Source of the DNA: Xanthomonas codiaei
Lineage (GTDB): Bacteria; Pseudomonadota; Gammaproteobacteria; Xanthomonadales; Xanthomonadaceae
Assembly (NCBI RefSeq): GCF_002939785.1
Contig: NZ_MDEC01000004.1
Span: forward strand, 178,166 to 242,165
Direction: 5' to 3'
Length of the DNA stretch: 64,000 nucleotides
Shown here: positions 8,950 to 19,520 of the stretch, piece after piece
How the letters are laid out: the number at the start of each line of letters is the position of its first letter
How positions within the stretch are numbered: position 1 is the stretch's first letter
Notes under the pieces: generated by a model
What the model saw: the letters and a program-made list of their open reading frames with translations, nothing else
Told to the model about the DNA's origin: nothing
Database searches by the model: none
Made by a program: the position numbers and the translations under genes

Positions 8950-10314
8950 TTAACCGCGCGCAAGACCGCCGCGCGAGCCGCCCTTCAGGTTGGCCTTCTT
9001 CAGCAAGCTCTCATACTGGTGCGACATCAGGTGCGCCTGGATCTGCGCAATGAAGTCCATCACCACCACGACTGCGATCAGCAGCGAGGTGCCGCCGAAG
9101 TGGAACGAGGTGCCCAGCTGGGTCCGCATGATTTCCGGCAGCAGGCAGACGATCACCAGGTACAGCGAACCGGCCGCGGTCAGGCGGGTCAGCACGCCAT
9201 CCACATAGTCGGCGGTCGCCTTGCCCGGACGGATACCCGGGATCAGCGCGCCCGACTTCTTGAGGTTGTCGGCGGTTTCCTGCGAGTTGAACACCAGCGC
9301 GGTGTAGAAGAACGCAAAACCGATGATCAGCGCAGCAAAGACCAGCATGTGCACCGGCTCGCCTGGCCCAAGCGCGTTGGCGATCTTCTGCAGCCACGAT
9401 CCCACCCCACCCGACGCCGCCTGGCCCGACCACATCGACAGCGTGGCCGGGAAGGCCAGGATGCTGGAGGCGAAGATCGGCGGGATCACGCCAGCCATGT
9501 TGAGCTTGAGCGGCAGGAACGAGGTCTGGTTCATATACGCATTGCGACCGCCCTGTCGGCGCGCGTAGTTGACCGTGATGCGTCGCTGCCCACGCTCGAC
9601 GAACACCACGAACAGCGTGAAAGCCAGAATGGTGATGACGATCAGCAGCAACGAAATGAAGCTCAGGTTGCCTTCGCGGAACGCTTCAACGGTCTGGATC
9701 GCTGCCGACGGAAGGCCTGCCACGATACCGGCGAAGATGATCAGCGACACGCCGTTGCCGATGCCGCGCTCGGTGACCTGCTCGCCGACCCACATCAGGA
9801 AGATGGTGCCCGCCGTCAGGGCGATCACCGCGGTCAGCACGAAGCCCATGCCCGGTGCATACACCACCGGAGCGCCGCCCGGGGCAGTCTGGTTCTGCAG
9901 TGCCAGCGCGATACTGCCGCCCTGCACCACCGCCAGCAACACCGCACCGATGCGCGAATACTGGGTGATCTTGCGCCGGCCCGACTCGCCTTCCTTCTGC
10001 ATCGCCTTGAGGGCGGGAAAGATATGCGTGGCCAACTGGATCACGATCGATGCCGAGATGTACGGCATCACGTTCAACGCAAAAATACTGAAACGGTGCA
10101 GGGCGCCGCCCGAGAACATGTTGAACATGTCCACGATGCCGCCGCCCTGCGCCTGCATCAACGAAAGCATGGCATCGGGATTGACGCCCGGCACCGGCAC
10201 GTAGCAGCCGATGCGATAGACGATCAATGCCCCGAGGACGAACAGTAGCCGCTGGCGAAGTTCCGTGAACTTGCCGAGCCCGCCACCGAGGTTACCAATG
10301 CCAGCCTGCGCCAT
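8950..10314 (-). CDS. secY: Protein translocase subunit SecY
   Basis: Pore subunit of the SecYEG channel in the inner membrane, exporting unfolded proteins such as the subtilases and lipoproteins in this window. The product has 454 residues with ten hydrophobic helices. Family motifs are visible: VPGVNPDAM near the start, [22 protein letters not shown] on a cytoplasmic loop, and the last loop and tail [17 protein letters not shown]. It is the last gene of the spc block, eight bases after rplO. Confidence 0.98.
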   Translation of the reverse strand: MAQAGIGNLGGGLGKFTELRQRLLFVLGALIVYRIGCYVPVPGVNPDAMLSLMQAQGGGIVDMFNMFSGGALHRFSIFALNVMPYISASIVIQLATHIFPALKAMQKEGESGRRKITQYSRIGAVLLAVVQGGSIALALQNQTAPGGAPVVYAPGMGFVLTAVIALTAGTIFLMWVGEQVTERGIGNGVSLIIFAGIVAGLPSAAIQTVEAFREGNLSFISLLLIVITILAFTLFVVFVERGQRRITVNYARRQGGRNAYMNQTSFLPLKLNMAGVIPPIFASSILAFPATLSMWSGQAASGGVGSWLQKIANALGPGEPVHMLVFAALIIGFAFFYTALVFNSQETADNLKKSGALIPGIRPGKATADYVDGVLTRLTAAGSLYLVIVCLLPEIMRTQLGTSFHFGGTSLLIAVVVVMDFIAQIQAHLMSHQYESLLKKANLKGGSRGGLARG

Positions 10315-10321
10315 CTGCCGA

Positions 10322-10765
10322 TTACTCCTCTACGCTGCCGCCGGCAGCTTCGATTGCTGCCTTGGCGCCTGCGGTTGCCGCAACGCCCTTCAGCACGAAC
10401 TTCTTGCTCAGCTCGCCCTTCAGCACGATCTTCGCCTTTTTGGCGCGGCTCGGGACCAGATTGGCCGCACGCAGCGCTGCGAAATCGACGTCACCGGCAT
10501 CCAGCTTGTCCAGCTGGTAGGACAGCACTTCAGCGGTGTCGCGCGCCATCTTGGAGCGGAAACCGATCTTCGGCAGACGGCGCTGCATCGGGGTCTGGCC
10601 GCCTTCGAAGCCGGCCTTGATCTTGCCGCCACCCTTGCGGGCGAACGAACCCTTGTGACCGCGACCAGCGGTCTTGCCGAGACCCGAACCAATACCACGG
10701 CCGACGCGGGTGCGTTCGGTACGCGCGCCATCGGCGGGCTTGAGGTCATTAAGACGCAGAGTCAT
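10322..10765 (-). CDS. rplO: 50S ribosomal protein L15
   Basis: Late-assembly large-subunit protein. The product has 147 residues from ATG 10765 ([15 protein letters not shown]). The Gly-rich N-terminal extension ([20 protein letters not shown]) that threads into 23S rRNA is clear. ATG 10765 fits the family; a start 15 bases upstream would add MRSNP. Four bases separate the rpmD stop from this ATG. Confidence 0.98.
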
Positions 10766-10769
10766 TGGA

Positions 10770-10961
10770 TTACTCCTCAACCTTGACGAGGTAGTGAACC
10801 GTGTTGATCAGGCCACGCACCTGCGGGCTGTCCTTCAGTTCACGCACATCGTTGAGCTTATTCAGGCCCAACGCACGCACCGACAGCCGGTGACGCGACT
10901 GGGTTCCACGCAGGCCACGCACCAGGCGCACCTTCACGGTCTTGTTGGTGTCCTTAGCCAT
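10770..10961 (-). CDS. rpmD: 50S ribosomal protein L30
   Basis: Small large-subunit protein, 63 residues ([16 protein letters not shown] to YLVKVEE), the short bacterial form. Its start overlaps the rpsE stop by eight bases, so the two are probably translationally coupled. Confidence 0.97.
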
Positions 10962-11496
10962 GGTTGAGCTCCTCCACCTTCTTGCCTCGCTTGGCCGCAA
11001 CACGGGCCGGCGACTGCACTTCCGACAGACCCTTCAGGGTTGCGCGGACCAGGTTGATCGGATTACGCGAACCAACAGCCTTGGCCAGCACGTTCTTCAC
11101 GCCAACCGCTTCGAGCACGGCGCGCATCGCACCGCCGGCGATGACGCCGGTACCTTCGGAAGCCGGCTGCATGTACACGCGTGCGGCGCCATGGCCGGAC
11201 TTGACCGCATGCCACAAGGTGCCGTTGTTCAGATCCACAGTGGCCAGGTTCTTGCGCGCCTGCTCCATCGACTTCTGGATGGCGACCGGCACTTCGCGCG
11301 CCTTGCCATAGCCGAAACCGACCTTGCCCAGACCATCGCCGACCACGGTCAGCGCGGTGAAGGTGAACTGGCGACCGCCCTTGACCGTCTTGCTGACGCG
11401 GTTGACCGCGACCAGCTTCTCGATCATGCCATCGTCGACTTTCTCTTCGCGGTTACGGTCGCGATCACGACCCCGCGGCGCACGTTCTTCTGCCAT
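10954..11496 (-). CDS. rpsE: 30S ribosomal protein S5
   Basis: Small-subunit protein important for decoding fidelity. The product has 180 residues: a charged N-terminal stretch ([18 protein letters not shown]), then the S5 double-stranded RNA-binding-like domain with [20 protein letters not shown], and the C-terminal domain ending KKVEELNHG. It follows rplR after an unusually long gap of 158 bases and overlaps rpmD by eight. Confidence 0.98.
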
Positions 11497-11620
11497 CTTG
11501 ATTCCTTGATTGATTGAGTATGTACGGCTCGAAGCCGCTTATGGTTGTGGAGTGACGCGGTGTTCCCGAATACCGCTGCAAAAGAGCGGGTCGGCCCGGC
11601 ACTTACCTGCCGGCGGAACG

Positions 11621-11645
11621 CAGGGGCGGCCTGAGGCCACCCCTG
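11621..11645 (-). promoter_or_regulatory. Long hairpin between rplR and rpsE
   Basis: In the transcript CAGGGGTGGCCT, one to two bases, then AGGCCGCCCCTG: a 12-bp stem with a single G-U pair and no T-run. It lies ten bases after the rplR stop, inside a run of cotranscribed genes. It could slow RNA decay or mark an RNase cut; function unknown. Confidence 0.5.
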
Positions 11646-11654
11646 CAGCAGTAC

Positions 11655-12014
11655 TTAGAACTGCAGGCCACCTTCGCGAGCTGCATCGGCCAGCGCCTTG
11701 ATGCGGCCATGGTAACGGTAGCCCGAGCGGTCGAAGGCGACCTTCTCGATGCCCGCCGCCTTGGCGCGCTCGGCGATCAACTTGCCGACCTTGGTGGCGG
11801 CGTCGCTGTTCTTGCCGTTCTTCAGGCCTTCCTTCACGTCGGCCTGCAGGGTGTTCGCCGCAGCGATCACCTTGGAGCCGTCGGCAGTGAAGACCTGCGC
11901 GTACAGGTGCTGACCGGTGCGCAGCACCGACAGACGCGCGACGCCCAGCTCGCGAATGTGTGCACGGGTCGACTTGGCGCGACGCAGGCGGGCGATGTTC
12001 TTGTTGATGCTCAT
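11655..12014 (-). CDS. rplR: 50S ribosomal protein L18
   Basis: Binds 5S rRNA with L5 and L25, linking it to the 23S rRNA. The product has 119 residues from ATG 12014 ([17 protein letters not shown]), with the conserved [21 protein letters not shown]-terminal segment. The longer upstream frame is non-homologous. The gap to rplF (91 bases) carries a Xanthomonas-type hairpin repeat. Confidence 0.98.
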   Translation of the reverse strand: MSINKNIARLRRAKSTRAHIRELGVARLSVLRTGQHLYAQVFTADGSKVIAAANTLQADVKEGLKNGKNSDAATKVGKLIAERAKAAGIEKVAFDRSGYRYHGRIKALADAAREGGLQF

Positions 12015-12063
12015 GATATTTATCCTACGGAAGCTGAAGGAAAACAGGCTTGTACATTGAAAA

Positions 12064-12104
12064 GTCCGGCCATGGATGGCCGGGCTCCTCGCAGAGGGAC
12101 CTGC
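12064..12104. repeat. ATGGAT-capped hairpin repeat (copy in the rplF-rplR gap)
   Basis: CCGGCCAT-GG-ATGGCCGG (12066-12083), then seven bases, then GCAGAGGGACCTGC (12091-12104). A second copy at 25562-25602 keeps the ATGGAT cap and the 14-base tail but has different, still complementary, stem bases. It lies in the leader of rplR as transcribed. Confidence 0.65.
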
Positions 12105-12105
12105 C

Positions 12106-12633
12106 TTACGCCTTCTTGGCTTCCTTGCGAATGATGACTTCACCGGCGTACTTCACACCCTTGCCCTTGTAGGGCTCCGGCGGACGGAAACCGCGGATCT
12201 TGGCGGCAACTTCGCCGACGCGCTGCTTGTCGGCGCCCTGGACCACGATTTCGGTCTGGCTCGGGGTCGACAGCGTGATGCCTTCCGGCGCCACGAACAC
12301 CAGCGGGTGCGAGAAACCGAGCGCCAGGCTCAGGTCCTTGCCCTGCATGGCAGCACGGTAACCGACGCCGACCAGCTCGAGCTTGCGCTCGAAGCCTTCG
12401 GACACGCCCTTGACCATATTGGCCAGGATGGCGCGCACGGTGCCGGTGATGGCGATCTGCGACGGGTCATTGGCCGACAGGGTCGCAACGTCGCCGTCGA
12501 CGGCGATCTCGACGCCAACCGGCTTCGGCAGGGTCAACGTGCCCTTCGGGCCCTTGACGCTGACCAGGTCGGGCTGGACCTTCACTTCAACACCCTTCGG
12601 GAGGGACACGGGCTTCTTGGCTACACGGGACAT
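12106..12633 (-). CDS. rplF: 50S ribosomal protein L6
   Basis: Large-subunit protein near the factor-binding site. The product has 175 residues in two related domains, starting [17 protein letters not shown] and carrying the C-terminal signature [14 protein letters not shown]. Standard place after rpsH (gap 15 bases). Confidence 0.98.
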   Translation of the reverse strand: MSRVAKKPVSLPKGVEVKVQPDLVSVKGPKGTLTLPKPVGVEIAVDGDVATLSANDPSQIAITGTVRAILANMVKGVSEGFERKLELVGVGYRAAMQGKDLSLALGFSHPLVFVAPEGITLSTPSQTEIVVQGADKQRVGEVAAKIRGFRPPEPYKGKGVKYAGEVIIRKEAKKA

Positions 12634-12648
12634 GTTCGATTCCTTCCC

Positions 12649-13047
12649 TTAGGCCACGAAGCACAGGACTTCACCACCAACGCCGGCTTCGCGAGCCTGC
12701 GCATCGGTCATGATGCCCTTCGACGTGGAGATGATGGCGATGCCCAGGCCACCCAGGACCTTGGGCAGCTCGGTCTTGCCGCGGTACTGGCGCAGACCCG
12801 AGCGCGAGAAACGCTTCAGGGTCTCGATGACCGGACGGCCTTCGAAATACTTCAGCACGATTTCCAGCTCCGACTTGTTGTTTTCGGTGGCTGTAACGCG
12901 CAGGTCGGTGATGTAACCCTCGTCCTTCAGGACCTGGGCGATCGCAACCTTGATCTTGGACGACGGCAATTTCACCGTCTGCTTACCAACCGCTGCCGCA
13001 TTCTTGATGCGAACCAGCAGGTCGGCGATGGGATCAGTCATGCTCAT
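12649..13047 (-). CDS. rpsH: 30S ribosomal protein S8
   Basis: Central-domain 16S rRNA binder; in E. coli S8 is the translational repressor of the spc operon. The product has 132 residues from ATG 13047 ([18 protein letters not shown]), ending GGEVLCFVA with the conserved [13 protein letters not shown] segment. A second ATG lies two codons in. The 204-base gap upstream, with a terminator-like hairpin, is unusual for this operon. Confidence 0.98.
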
Positions 13048-13171
13048 ATGAGTACCTTTGAGTGCACCGATATCCGCTTTCGCGAAAATCTCGTGTTTTC
13101 CTGGGGACGGGCCAGGACCCTTGACGCAATGCCAGGCCCGAACGGGCAAGACAGGAGCGGGAGTATACGAC

Positions 13172-13200
13172 AAAAGAGCCCGACTTGCGTCGGACTCCTT
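13172..13200 (-). terminator. Terminator-like hairpin between rpsN and rpsH
   Basis: Transcript: GGAGTCCGAC, GCAA loop, GTCGGGCTC then TTTTG; a 9-bp stem with one G-U pair followed by four U. It stands about 55 bases after the rpsN stop within the ribosomal operon, so it should lower, not abolish, read-through into rpsH and the genes beyond. A TATACT box (13162-13167) lies just downstream but lacks a good -35. Confidence 0.65.
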
Positions 13201-13251
13201 TGGTGAACAGAACAAACCTGTCCAGACCGGCCGCGAGCGGCCGGCGCGCTG

Positions 13252-13557
13252 TTACCAGCTTGCCTTGCGCAGCCCCGGAACGTCGCCGTTCATCGTGGCC
13301 TTGCGAAGCATGTTGCGACCCAGACCGAACTTGCGGTAGACACCGCGCGGACGACCGGACAGCTCGCACCGGTTGCGGTGGCGGCTCGGCGACGAATCGC
13401 GCGGCAGCTTCTGCAACTTGGTCGATGCATCGATCTTCTCTTCGTAGGACGCATCCTGGCTAGAGAGGATCTTCTTCAGCGCATCACGCTTGCCGGCAAA
13501 TTTCTTCGCCAGCTTTGCACGCTTGATGTCGCGGTGGATCATGGAGGTCTTTGCCAT
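13252..13557 (-). CDS. rpsN: 30S ribosomal protein S14
   Basis: Small-subunit head protein. The product has 101 residues, the long zinc-free form: no Cys pairs of the zinc type. It starts [20 protein letters not shown] and ends with the [23 protein letters not shown] type motif and a final SW. Eighteen bases separate it from rplE. Confidence 0.98.
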
Positions 13558-13575
13558 TTCGGATGTCCTCTATGG

Positions 13576-14118
13576 TCAGTTACGGAACGGGAACTTGAAC
13601 GCTGCCAGCAGCGCCTTCGCTTCCGCATCCGTCTTGGCGGTGGTGGTGATGGCGATATCCATACCGCGGATCGCGTCGACGGCGTCGAAGTCGATTTCCG
13701 GGAAGATGATCTGTTCCTTCACACCCATGTTGAAGTTGCCACGACCGTCGAAGGAGCGACCGGACACACCACGGAAGTCGCGCACGCGCGGCAGCGAGAT
13801 GTTGATCAGGCGATCCAGGAACTCGTACATCTTGGCGCGACGCAAGGTGGTCTTGCAGCCGATCGGCCAACCGTCACGAATCTTGAACGATGCGACCGAA
13901 ACGCGCGACTTGGTGACCACCGGCTTCTGACCGGAGATCTTGGACATGTCGGCGACCGCATTTTCCAGAATCTTCTTGTTGGTAGCCGCTTCGCCCACGC
14001 CCATGTTCAGCGTGACCTTGACCAGCTTCGGCACTTCCATCGGATTGGTGTAGCCGAATTCCTTCATCAGGGCCGGCACCACGTTTTCCTTGTAAAACTT
14101 TTCGAGACGAGTGTTCAT
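13576..14118 (-). CDS. rplE: 50S ribosomal protein L5
   Basis: 5S rRNA-binding protein contacting P-site tRNA. The product has 180 residues, starts [20 protein letters not shown] and carries [11 protein letters not shown] and the [19 protein letters not shown] signature. In E. coli the start of this gene holds the S8 target that controls the spc operon; I did not verify such a fold here. Confidence 0.98.
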
Positions 14119-14129
14119 GATCTCATTCC

Positions 14130-14447
14130 TCAGGCGTCGAGCGCCTCACCGCTGGAGCGGAACACACGCAATTTGCGTCCATCCTCCAGCACCTTGAAGC
14201 CAACGCGTTCGCCCTTGCCCGTTGCCGGGTTGACGACATTGACGTTGGAGATATGGATCGACGCTTCACGCTCGACCACGCCGCCGGCGACACCCGCCTG
14301 CGGGTTCGGCTTGGTGTGGCGCTTGATGACGTTGGCGTTGGAGACGATCACGCGATCGCCGTCCACACGCACCACTTCACCCTGCTTACCCTTGTCCTTG
14401 CCGGTGTTGATGACGACCTGGTCGCCCTTCTTGATACGGTTAGCCAT
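14130..14447 (-). CDS. rplX: 50S ribosomal protein L24
   Basis: Early-assembly initiator of the large subunit. The product has 105 residues with the KOW motif near the N-terminus ([20 protein letters not shown]) and the conserved [15 protein letters not shown] region. Confidence 0.97.
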
Positions 14448-14462
14448 GTGTATGTCCTCCGC

Positions 14463-14831
14463 TCACAGCACTTCGGGAGCGAGCGAGACGATCTTCATGA
14501 ACTTCTCGGAACGCAGCTCGCGCGTCACAGGCCCGAAGATGCGGGTACCGATCGGCTCCTGCTTGTTGTTCAACAGCACAGCGGCATTGCCGTCGAAGCG
14601 GATCAGCGAACCGTCCGGACGGCGCACACCCTTGCGGGTACGCACCACGACGGCGTCGTAGACTTCGCCCTTCTTGACCTTGCCACGCGGAATGGCGTCC
14701 TTGACGGTCACCTTGATGATGTCGCCAATGTGTGCGTAACGGCGCTTTGAGCCGCCCAGCACCTTGATGCACATCACTTCCTTGGCACCGGAATTGTCGG
14801 CGACATCGAGGTAGCTCTGCATCTGGATCAT
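14463..14831 (-). CDS. rplN: 50S ribosomal protein L14
   Basis: Intersubunit-bridge protein. The product has 122 residues starting [19 protein letters not shown], with the [17 protein letters not shown] segment and the C-terminal LAPEVL. It is separated from rplX by 15 bases and from rpsQ by 14. Confidence 0.98.
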
Positions 14832-14845
14832 GATTCAGATCTCCC

Positions 14846-15115
14846 TTATTCGGCCGAACGGGTGACGATTTCGACCACCCGCCAGTTCTTGGTCTTGGAC
14901 ATCGGAGCAATCTCGGTCACGCGCACGACATCGCCTTCGTTGCAGGCATTGTCGGCGTCGTGTGCGTGCAGCTTGGTCGAGCGCTTGATGTACTTGCCGT
15001 ACAGAGCATGCTTGACTTGGCGCTCCACCAACACGGTGACCGTCTTGTCCATCTTGTTGCTGACGACACGGCCTTCGACCGTGCGCAGCGTTTGCTTTTC
15101 GTTGTTGTCGCTCAT
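14846..15115 (-). CDS. rpsQ: 30S ribosomal protein S17
   Basis: Primary 16S rRNA binder of the small subunit, OB-fold. The product has 89 residues; after a short charged leader ([16 protein letters not shown]) comes the conserved [16 protein letters not shown] stretch, then [18 protein letters not shown]. Confidence 0.97.
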
Positions 15116-15126
15116 CGCGGCCGTCC

Positions 15127-15312
15127 TTACTTGGTGCTGCCGAGCAGGTGCTTGACGCGAGCGATCTCGCGGCGCACCCGGCGGGTTTCGTGGGTCTTCG
15201 GCAGCTGGCCGGTGACCTGCTGCATGCGGAGCGAGAACTGCTCCTTACGCAGATCGGTCAGGTGGGCCTTCAGTTCGTCAGCCGACTTTTCGCGGAGTTG
15301 TTTGATATCCAT
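15127..15312 (-). CDS. rpmC: 50S ribosomal protein L29
   Basis: Small helical protein at the tunnel exit, part of the docking site for trigger factor and SRP. The product has 61 residues ([18 protein letters not shown] to HLLGSTK). Its ATG overlaps the rplP stop by one base (TGATG), implying coupling. Confidence 0.97.
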
Positions 15313-15725
15313 CAGCGCACCGTCCGGGTCACGAAAGTGGTGGTCACCGAGAGCTTGGCAGCGGCCAGGCGGAACGCCTCGCGTGCGGTCTCTTCGGGGA
15401 TCCCCTCGATTTCATAGATCATGCGGCCCGGCTGAATCTGCGCGACCCAGTACTCCACGTTGCCCTTACCGGAGCCCATGCGGACTTCGATCGGCTTCTT
15501 GGTGATCGGCTTGTCGGGGAACACACGGATCCACATCTTGCCGCCCTTCTTGACGTGGCGGCTGATCGTGCGGCGTGCTGCTTCAATCTGGCGCGCGGTC
15601 AGCTGACCGTGCGCCGTGGCCTTGAGGCCGTATTCGCCGAAGCTGACGGCGTTTCCGCTCCATGCCAGGCCGTCGTTACGGCCCTTGTGCATCTTGCGAT
15701 ATTTGGTTCGCTTGGGTTGCAACAT
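15312..15725 (-). CDS. rplP: 50S ribosomal protein L16
   Basis: Large-subunit protein that helps place A-site tRNA. The product has 137 residues, starts [19 protein letters not shown] and carries [15 protein letters not shown] and [15 protein letters not shown]. Five bases separate it from rpsC. Confidence 0.98.
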
Positions 15726-15730
15726 TGCCG

Positions 15731-16465
15731 TTACCTCGCTTCACGAGCCGGGCGCGACGGGCGGTCACCACGGTCGCCGCGATCGTTACGATCGTTGCGC
15801 GGGCTGTCGTCCTGCTTTTCCTGGCCAACCTGAGAGAAGTCGAAGACTTCGCCCTTATAGATCCAGACCTTGATGCCGATGATGCCGTACGTCGTGGACG
15901 CTTCGGCAAAACCGTAATCAATGTCGGCACGTAGCGTGTGCAGCGGCACGCGGCCTTCGCGGTACCACTCCGAACGGGCGATTTCTGCACCGTTGAGGCG
16001 GCCAGCCACGTTGACCTTGATGCCCAGGGCACCCAGGCGCATCGCGTTACCGACCGAGCGCTTCATTGCGCGGCGGAACATGATGCGACGCTCCAGCTGC
16101 TGCGCGATCGACTCGGCGACCAGCTGCGCGTCCAGCTCCGGCTTGCGCACTTCGGTGACGTTGATGTGCGCCGGAACGCCCATCAGCTCGCTCACTTCCT
16201 TACGCAGCTTTTCGATGTCCTCGCCACGCTTGCCGATCACCACGCCCGGACGGGCAGTGTGAATGGTCACGCGGGCGGTTTTGGCAGGGCGCTCGATCAA
16301 GATCTTGCTGATCCCTGCCTGCGCGAGCTTCTTGCGCAGCATTTCACGCACTTTCAGGTCGGCAGCCAGATAACCGGCGAACTCGGCCTTGTTTGCGTAC
16401 CACTTGGAATTCCAGTCCTTGGCGATGCCCAGGCGAATTCCAGTCGGATGAACTTTATGACCCAT
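15731..16465 (-). CDS. rpsC: 30S ribosomal protein S3
   Basis: Small-subunit protein at the mRNA entry, part of the helicase activity. The product has 244 residues: the KH domain includes [13 protein letters not shown] near residue 75, and the C-terminal domain includes [20 protein letters not shown]. The last 27 residues are a disordered Arg/Asp-rich tail of repeating RND/RGD units, which explains the slightly long length. Confidence 0.98.
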   Translation of the reverse strand: MGHKVHPTGIRLGIAKDWNSKWYANKAEFAGYLAADLKVREMLRKKLAQAGISKILIERPAKTARVTIHTARPGVVIGKRGEDIEKLRKEVSELMGVPAHINVTEVRKPELDAQLVAESIAQQLERRIMFRRAMKRSVGNAMRLGALGIKVNVAGRLNGAEIARSEWYREGRVPLHTLRADIDYGFAEASTTYGIIGIKVWIYKGEVFDFSQVGQEKQDDSPRNDRNDRGDRGDRPSRPAREAR

Positions 16466-16482
16466 GGTCTTTTCCTTTCCGC

Positions 16483-16818
16483 TTACTTGGCGGCGCCCAC
16501 AACCACAGTGATGTGGCTGGTGCGCTTGAGGATGCGGGTACCGCGGCCTTTCGCCCGCGCCATGAAACGCTTCAGGGAGGGACCTTCATCAACCATGATG
16601 GTCTTGACCTTCAGCTCGTCGACATCCGCGCCCTGATTGTTCTCGGCATTGGCGATCGCCGACTCCACCACCTTCTTGATCAGGTGTGCAGCCTTCTTGT
16701 CCGAGAACTTCAGCAGATTGACCGCACGTTCGGCGGACAAACCACGCACCTGGTCAGCGACCAGGCGGGCCTTCTGCGGGGAGATGCGCGCGGTGCGCAG
16801 GATTGCTTTCGCTTCCAT
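16483..16818 (-). CDS. rplV: 50S ribosomal protein L22
   Basis: Lines the peptide exit tunnel. The product has 111 residues from the second of two in-frame ATG codons (16818, [14 protein letters not shown]). I prefer it because the AAGGAGAG ribosome site is only two bases from the first ATG (16824) but eight from this one. The hairpin-loop region that reaches into the tunnel ([18 protein letters not shown]) is intact. Confidence 0.95.
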
Positions 16819-16830
16819 CGTCATCTCTCC

Positions 16831-17100
16831 TTACCTGCCCGACTTCTTGTCGCCACCGTGACCCTTGAAGGTCCGGGTGACGGCAAATTCGCCGAGCTTG
16901 TGGCCAACCATATTCTCGTTGACGAGCACCGGAATGTGGTTCTTGCCGTTATGCACGGCGATGGTGATGCCTACCATTTCCGGCAGGATCATCGAACGGC
17001 GCGACCAGGTCTTGATCGGCTTCTTGCTACCCGCAGCGGACTCCACCTTCTTTGCAAGGTGGTGATCGACGAACGGGCCCTTCTTGAGTGAACGTGCCAT
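16831..17100 (-). CDS. rpsS: 30S ribosomal protein S19
   Basis: Small-subunit head protein paired with S13. The product has 89 residues starting [20 protein letters not shown], with the [20 protein letters not shown] signature. Six bases separate it from rplB. Confidence 0.98.
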
Positions 17101-17106
17101 GGTCGA

Positions 17107-17934
17107 TTAGCCCCTACGATCGCGGACGATGAACTGCTGGGTGCGCTTGTTCTTGCGCGTCTTGTAACCCTTGGTCGGAACACCCCACGGGGTGACCGGA
17201 TGCGGATTACCCTGGCCAGCCTTCGCTTCACCACCACCGTGCGGGTGATCGACCGGGTTCATGGCCGCACCGCGAACGGTCGGGCGAACACCGCGCCAAC
17301 GCTTGGCGCCGGCCTTGCCCAACTTCTCGAGGTTGTGCTCGTCGTTGCCGACTTCGCCGATGGTGGCGCGGCACTCGACCGGCACCTTGCGCATTTCGCC
17401 CGAGCGCAGACGCAGCGTGGCATAGATGCCTTCGCGAGCGACCAGCTGCACGGCTGCACCGGCAGCGCGTGCGATCTGAGCGCCCTTACCCGGCTTCAGC
17501 TCGATACCGTGGACCGTCGTACCGACCGGGATGTTGCGCAGCGGCAGCGTGTTACCGGTCTTGATCGGTGCATTGGCACCGGCAATGACCTGATCGCCAG
17601 CCTTCAGGCCCTTGGGGGCGATGATGTAGCGGCGCTCGCCATCGACGTAGCACAGCAGGGCGATATGGGCGGTACGGTTGGGATCGTATTCGATCCGCTC
17701 CACACGCGCCGGAATGCCTTCCTTGTTGCGCTTGAAGTCGATGATGCGGTAGTGCTGCTTGTGGCCACCACCGACGTGACGCACGGTGATGCGGCCATGG
17801 TGGTTACGACCACCGGACTTGCTCTGCGAATCGAGCAGCGCCGCGTGCGGTGCGCCCTTGTGCAGATCGGGAGTAACCACGCGCACGGCGGAACGACGGC
17901 CGGGAGAGGTGGGTTTGAACTTCATCAATGGCAT
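17107..17934 (-). CDS. rplB: 50S ribosomal protein L2
   Basis: Needed for subunit joining and peptidyl transfer. The product has 275 residues starting [17 protein letters not shown]; the C-terminal signature [13 protein letters not shown] contains the His important for activity. Standard gene place after rplW. Confidence 0.98.
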
Positions 17935-17944
17935 GGGATGGACC

Positions 17945-18244
17945 TCAGGCCTTGGCCGTTACGTCGATGGACTGACCATCGACCAGGCGGACGTACGCCT
18001 TGCGCCAATTGCCACGGCTGCCAGCACGGTTACGGAAGGACTTGCTCTTGCCCTTGACGTTGACCACGTTGACTGCCTTGACCTTGACGTCGAACAGCTG
18101 CTCGACCGCGGCCTTTACATCGGCCTTGGTGGCTTCGTTCGAAACTTCGAAGACATACTGGTTGGAGATTTCCTGCAGGCGCGCGGTCTTTTCGGAGACT
18201 CGCGGAGCACGCAGCACGCTGAAGATTTTTTCGTTGCTGCTCAT
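17945..18244 (-). CDS. rplW: 50S ribosomal protein L23
   Basis: Tunnel-exit protein, docking site for trigger factor and SRP. The product has 99 residues from ATG 18244 ([19 protein letters not shown]). The start overlaps the rplD stop as ATGA, so translation is coupled. The C-terminal half carries [20 protein letters not shown]. Confidence 0.97.
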
Positions 18245-18846
18245 GCCAGCCACTCCTCGACCTTCTTGACCGCATCGGCGGTGATCACGACCGTATCGGC
18301 CCCGACCAGAGCGACCGGATCCAGACCCTGCACGTCACGCACCTGCACATACGGCAGATTGCGGGCGGACAGATACAGGTGCTCGGAGGCTTCTTCGGTG
18401 ACGATCAGCGGGCGCTTGCCCACGTCCAGTCCCCTCAGCTTCTCGATCAGACCCTTGGTCTTGGTCGCTTCGAGGTCGAACGCGTCGACGATCATCAGAC
18501 GACCCTGACGGTTCAACTCGGAGAAGATCGCGCAGATGGCCGCGCGGTACATCTTGCGGTTGACCTTCTGCTCGAAGCTGCGCGGCTTGGCCGCAAAGGT
18601 CACGCCGCCGCCGACGAAGATCGGAGCCGTCAGCGCGCCATGACGCGCACCGCCGCCCTTCTGCTTCTTCGACTTCTTGGTCGTGCCCGCAACTTCCGAA
18701 CGCGTCTTCTGTGCCTTGGTACCGGCGCGACCGGCGTTGCGATAAGCGACGACGACCTGGTGGACCAGATCTTCGCTGAATTCGCGACCGAACACGGCAT
18801 CGGAGACCGAGACCTTGTTGTTGCTACCCGTGATAACGAGTTCCAT
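18241..18846 (-). CDS. rplD: 50S ribosomal protein L4
   Basis: Early-assembly protein with a loop into the exit tunnel; in E. coli L4 also represses the S10 operon. The product has 201 residues from ATG 18846 ([16 protein letters not shown]), aligned with the E. coli start; the ATG two codons upstream is too close to its AAGGAGAG site. The tunnel loop [17 protein letters not shown] is present. Confidence 0.97.
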
Positions 18847-18858
18847 CGTCATCTCTCC

Positions 18859-19509
18859 TTATGCCTTGCTCGCCGGACGGACGATCACGTCGCCACCAGC
18901 TGCGCCAGGCACGGCGCCGCGGATAGCAATCAGACCACGCTCGACGTCGACCTTGACCACTTCCAGGTTCTGCGTGCTTTGCTGCACGGCGCCCATGTGG
19001 CCCGACATCTTCTTGCCCGGGAAAACGCGACCCGGGGTCTGGCGCTGACCCAACGAACCCGGCGCGCGATGCGACAGCGAGTTACCGTGGGTTGCGTCGC
19101 CCATACGGAAGTTGTAGCGCTTGATGGTGCCCTGGAAACCCTTACCCTTGGTGACGCCCTGGACGTCGACCTTCTGGCCGACCTCGAAGATGTCCGCCTT
19201 GATCTCGCCACCGACGGCGAAATCGCCGAGCTGAGCGTCTTCAACGCGGAATTCCCACAGGCCGCGACCCGCTTCCACCTTCGCCTTGGCGAAGTGGCCT
19301 GCAGCCGGCTTGTTGACCAGCGCGGCACGACGGGCGCCAACGGTAATCTGCACGGCGCTGTAGCCGTCGGTTTCGACGGTCTTGATCTGCGCGATGCGGT
19401 TCGGAGTTGCTTCGATCAGCGTAACCGGCACCGAGCGGCCGTCTTCAGTGAAGACGCGGCTCATGCCAGCCTTGCGGCCCACGAAGCCCAACGAATATTT
19501 CTTCGTCAT
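18859..19509 (-). CDS. rplC: 50S ribosomal protein L3
   Basis: Early-assembly protein that reaches the peptidyl transferase centre. The product has 216 residues ([20 protein letters not shown]). The signature region [19 protein letters not shown] and the central extension with [15 protein letters not shown] are clear. Confidence 0.98.
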   Translation of the reverse strand: MTKKYSLGFVGRKAGMSRVFTEDGRSVPVTLIEATPNRIAQIKTVETDGYSAVQITVGARRAALVNKPAAGHFAKAKVEAGRGLWEFRVEDAQLGDFAVGGEIKADIFEVGQKVDVQGVTKGKGFQGTIKRYNFRMGDATHGNSLSHRAPGSLGQRQTPGRVFPGKKMSGHMGAVQQSTQNLEVVKVDVERGLIAIRGAVPGAAGGDVIVRPASKA

Positions 19510-19520
19510 GGTCGTAGTCC

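Noticed and set aside
8679..8963. Short frame in the secY-rpsM gap as a candidate L36
   Set aside because: It lacks the Lys/Arg/Cys pattern of L36 and overlaps the secY end.
13162..13167. TATACT as a -10 box of a second spc promoter
   Set aside because: At 16-18 bases upstream there is no acceptable -35 hexamer; kept only as a remark.
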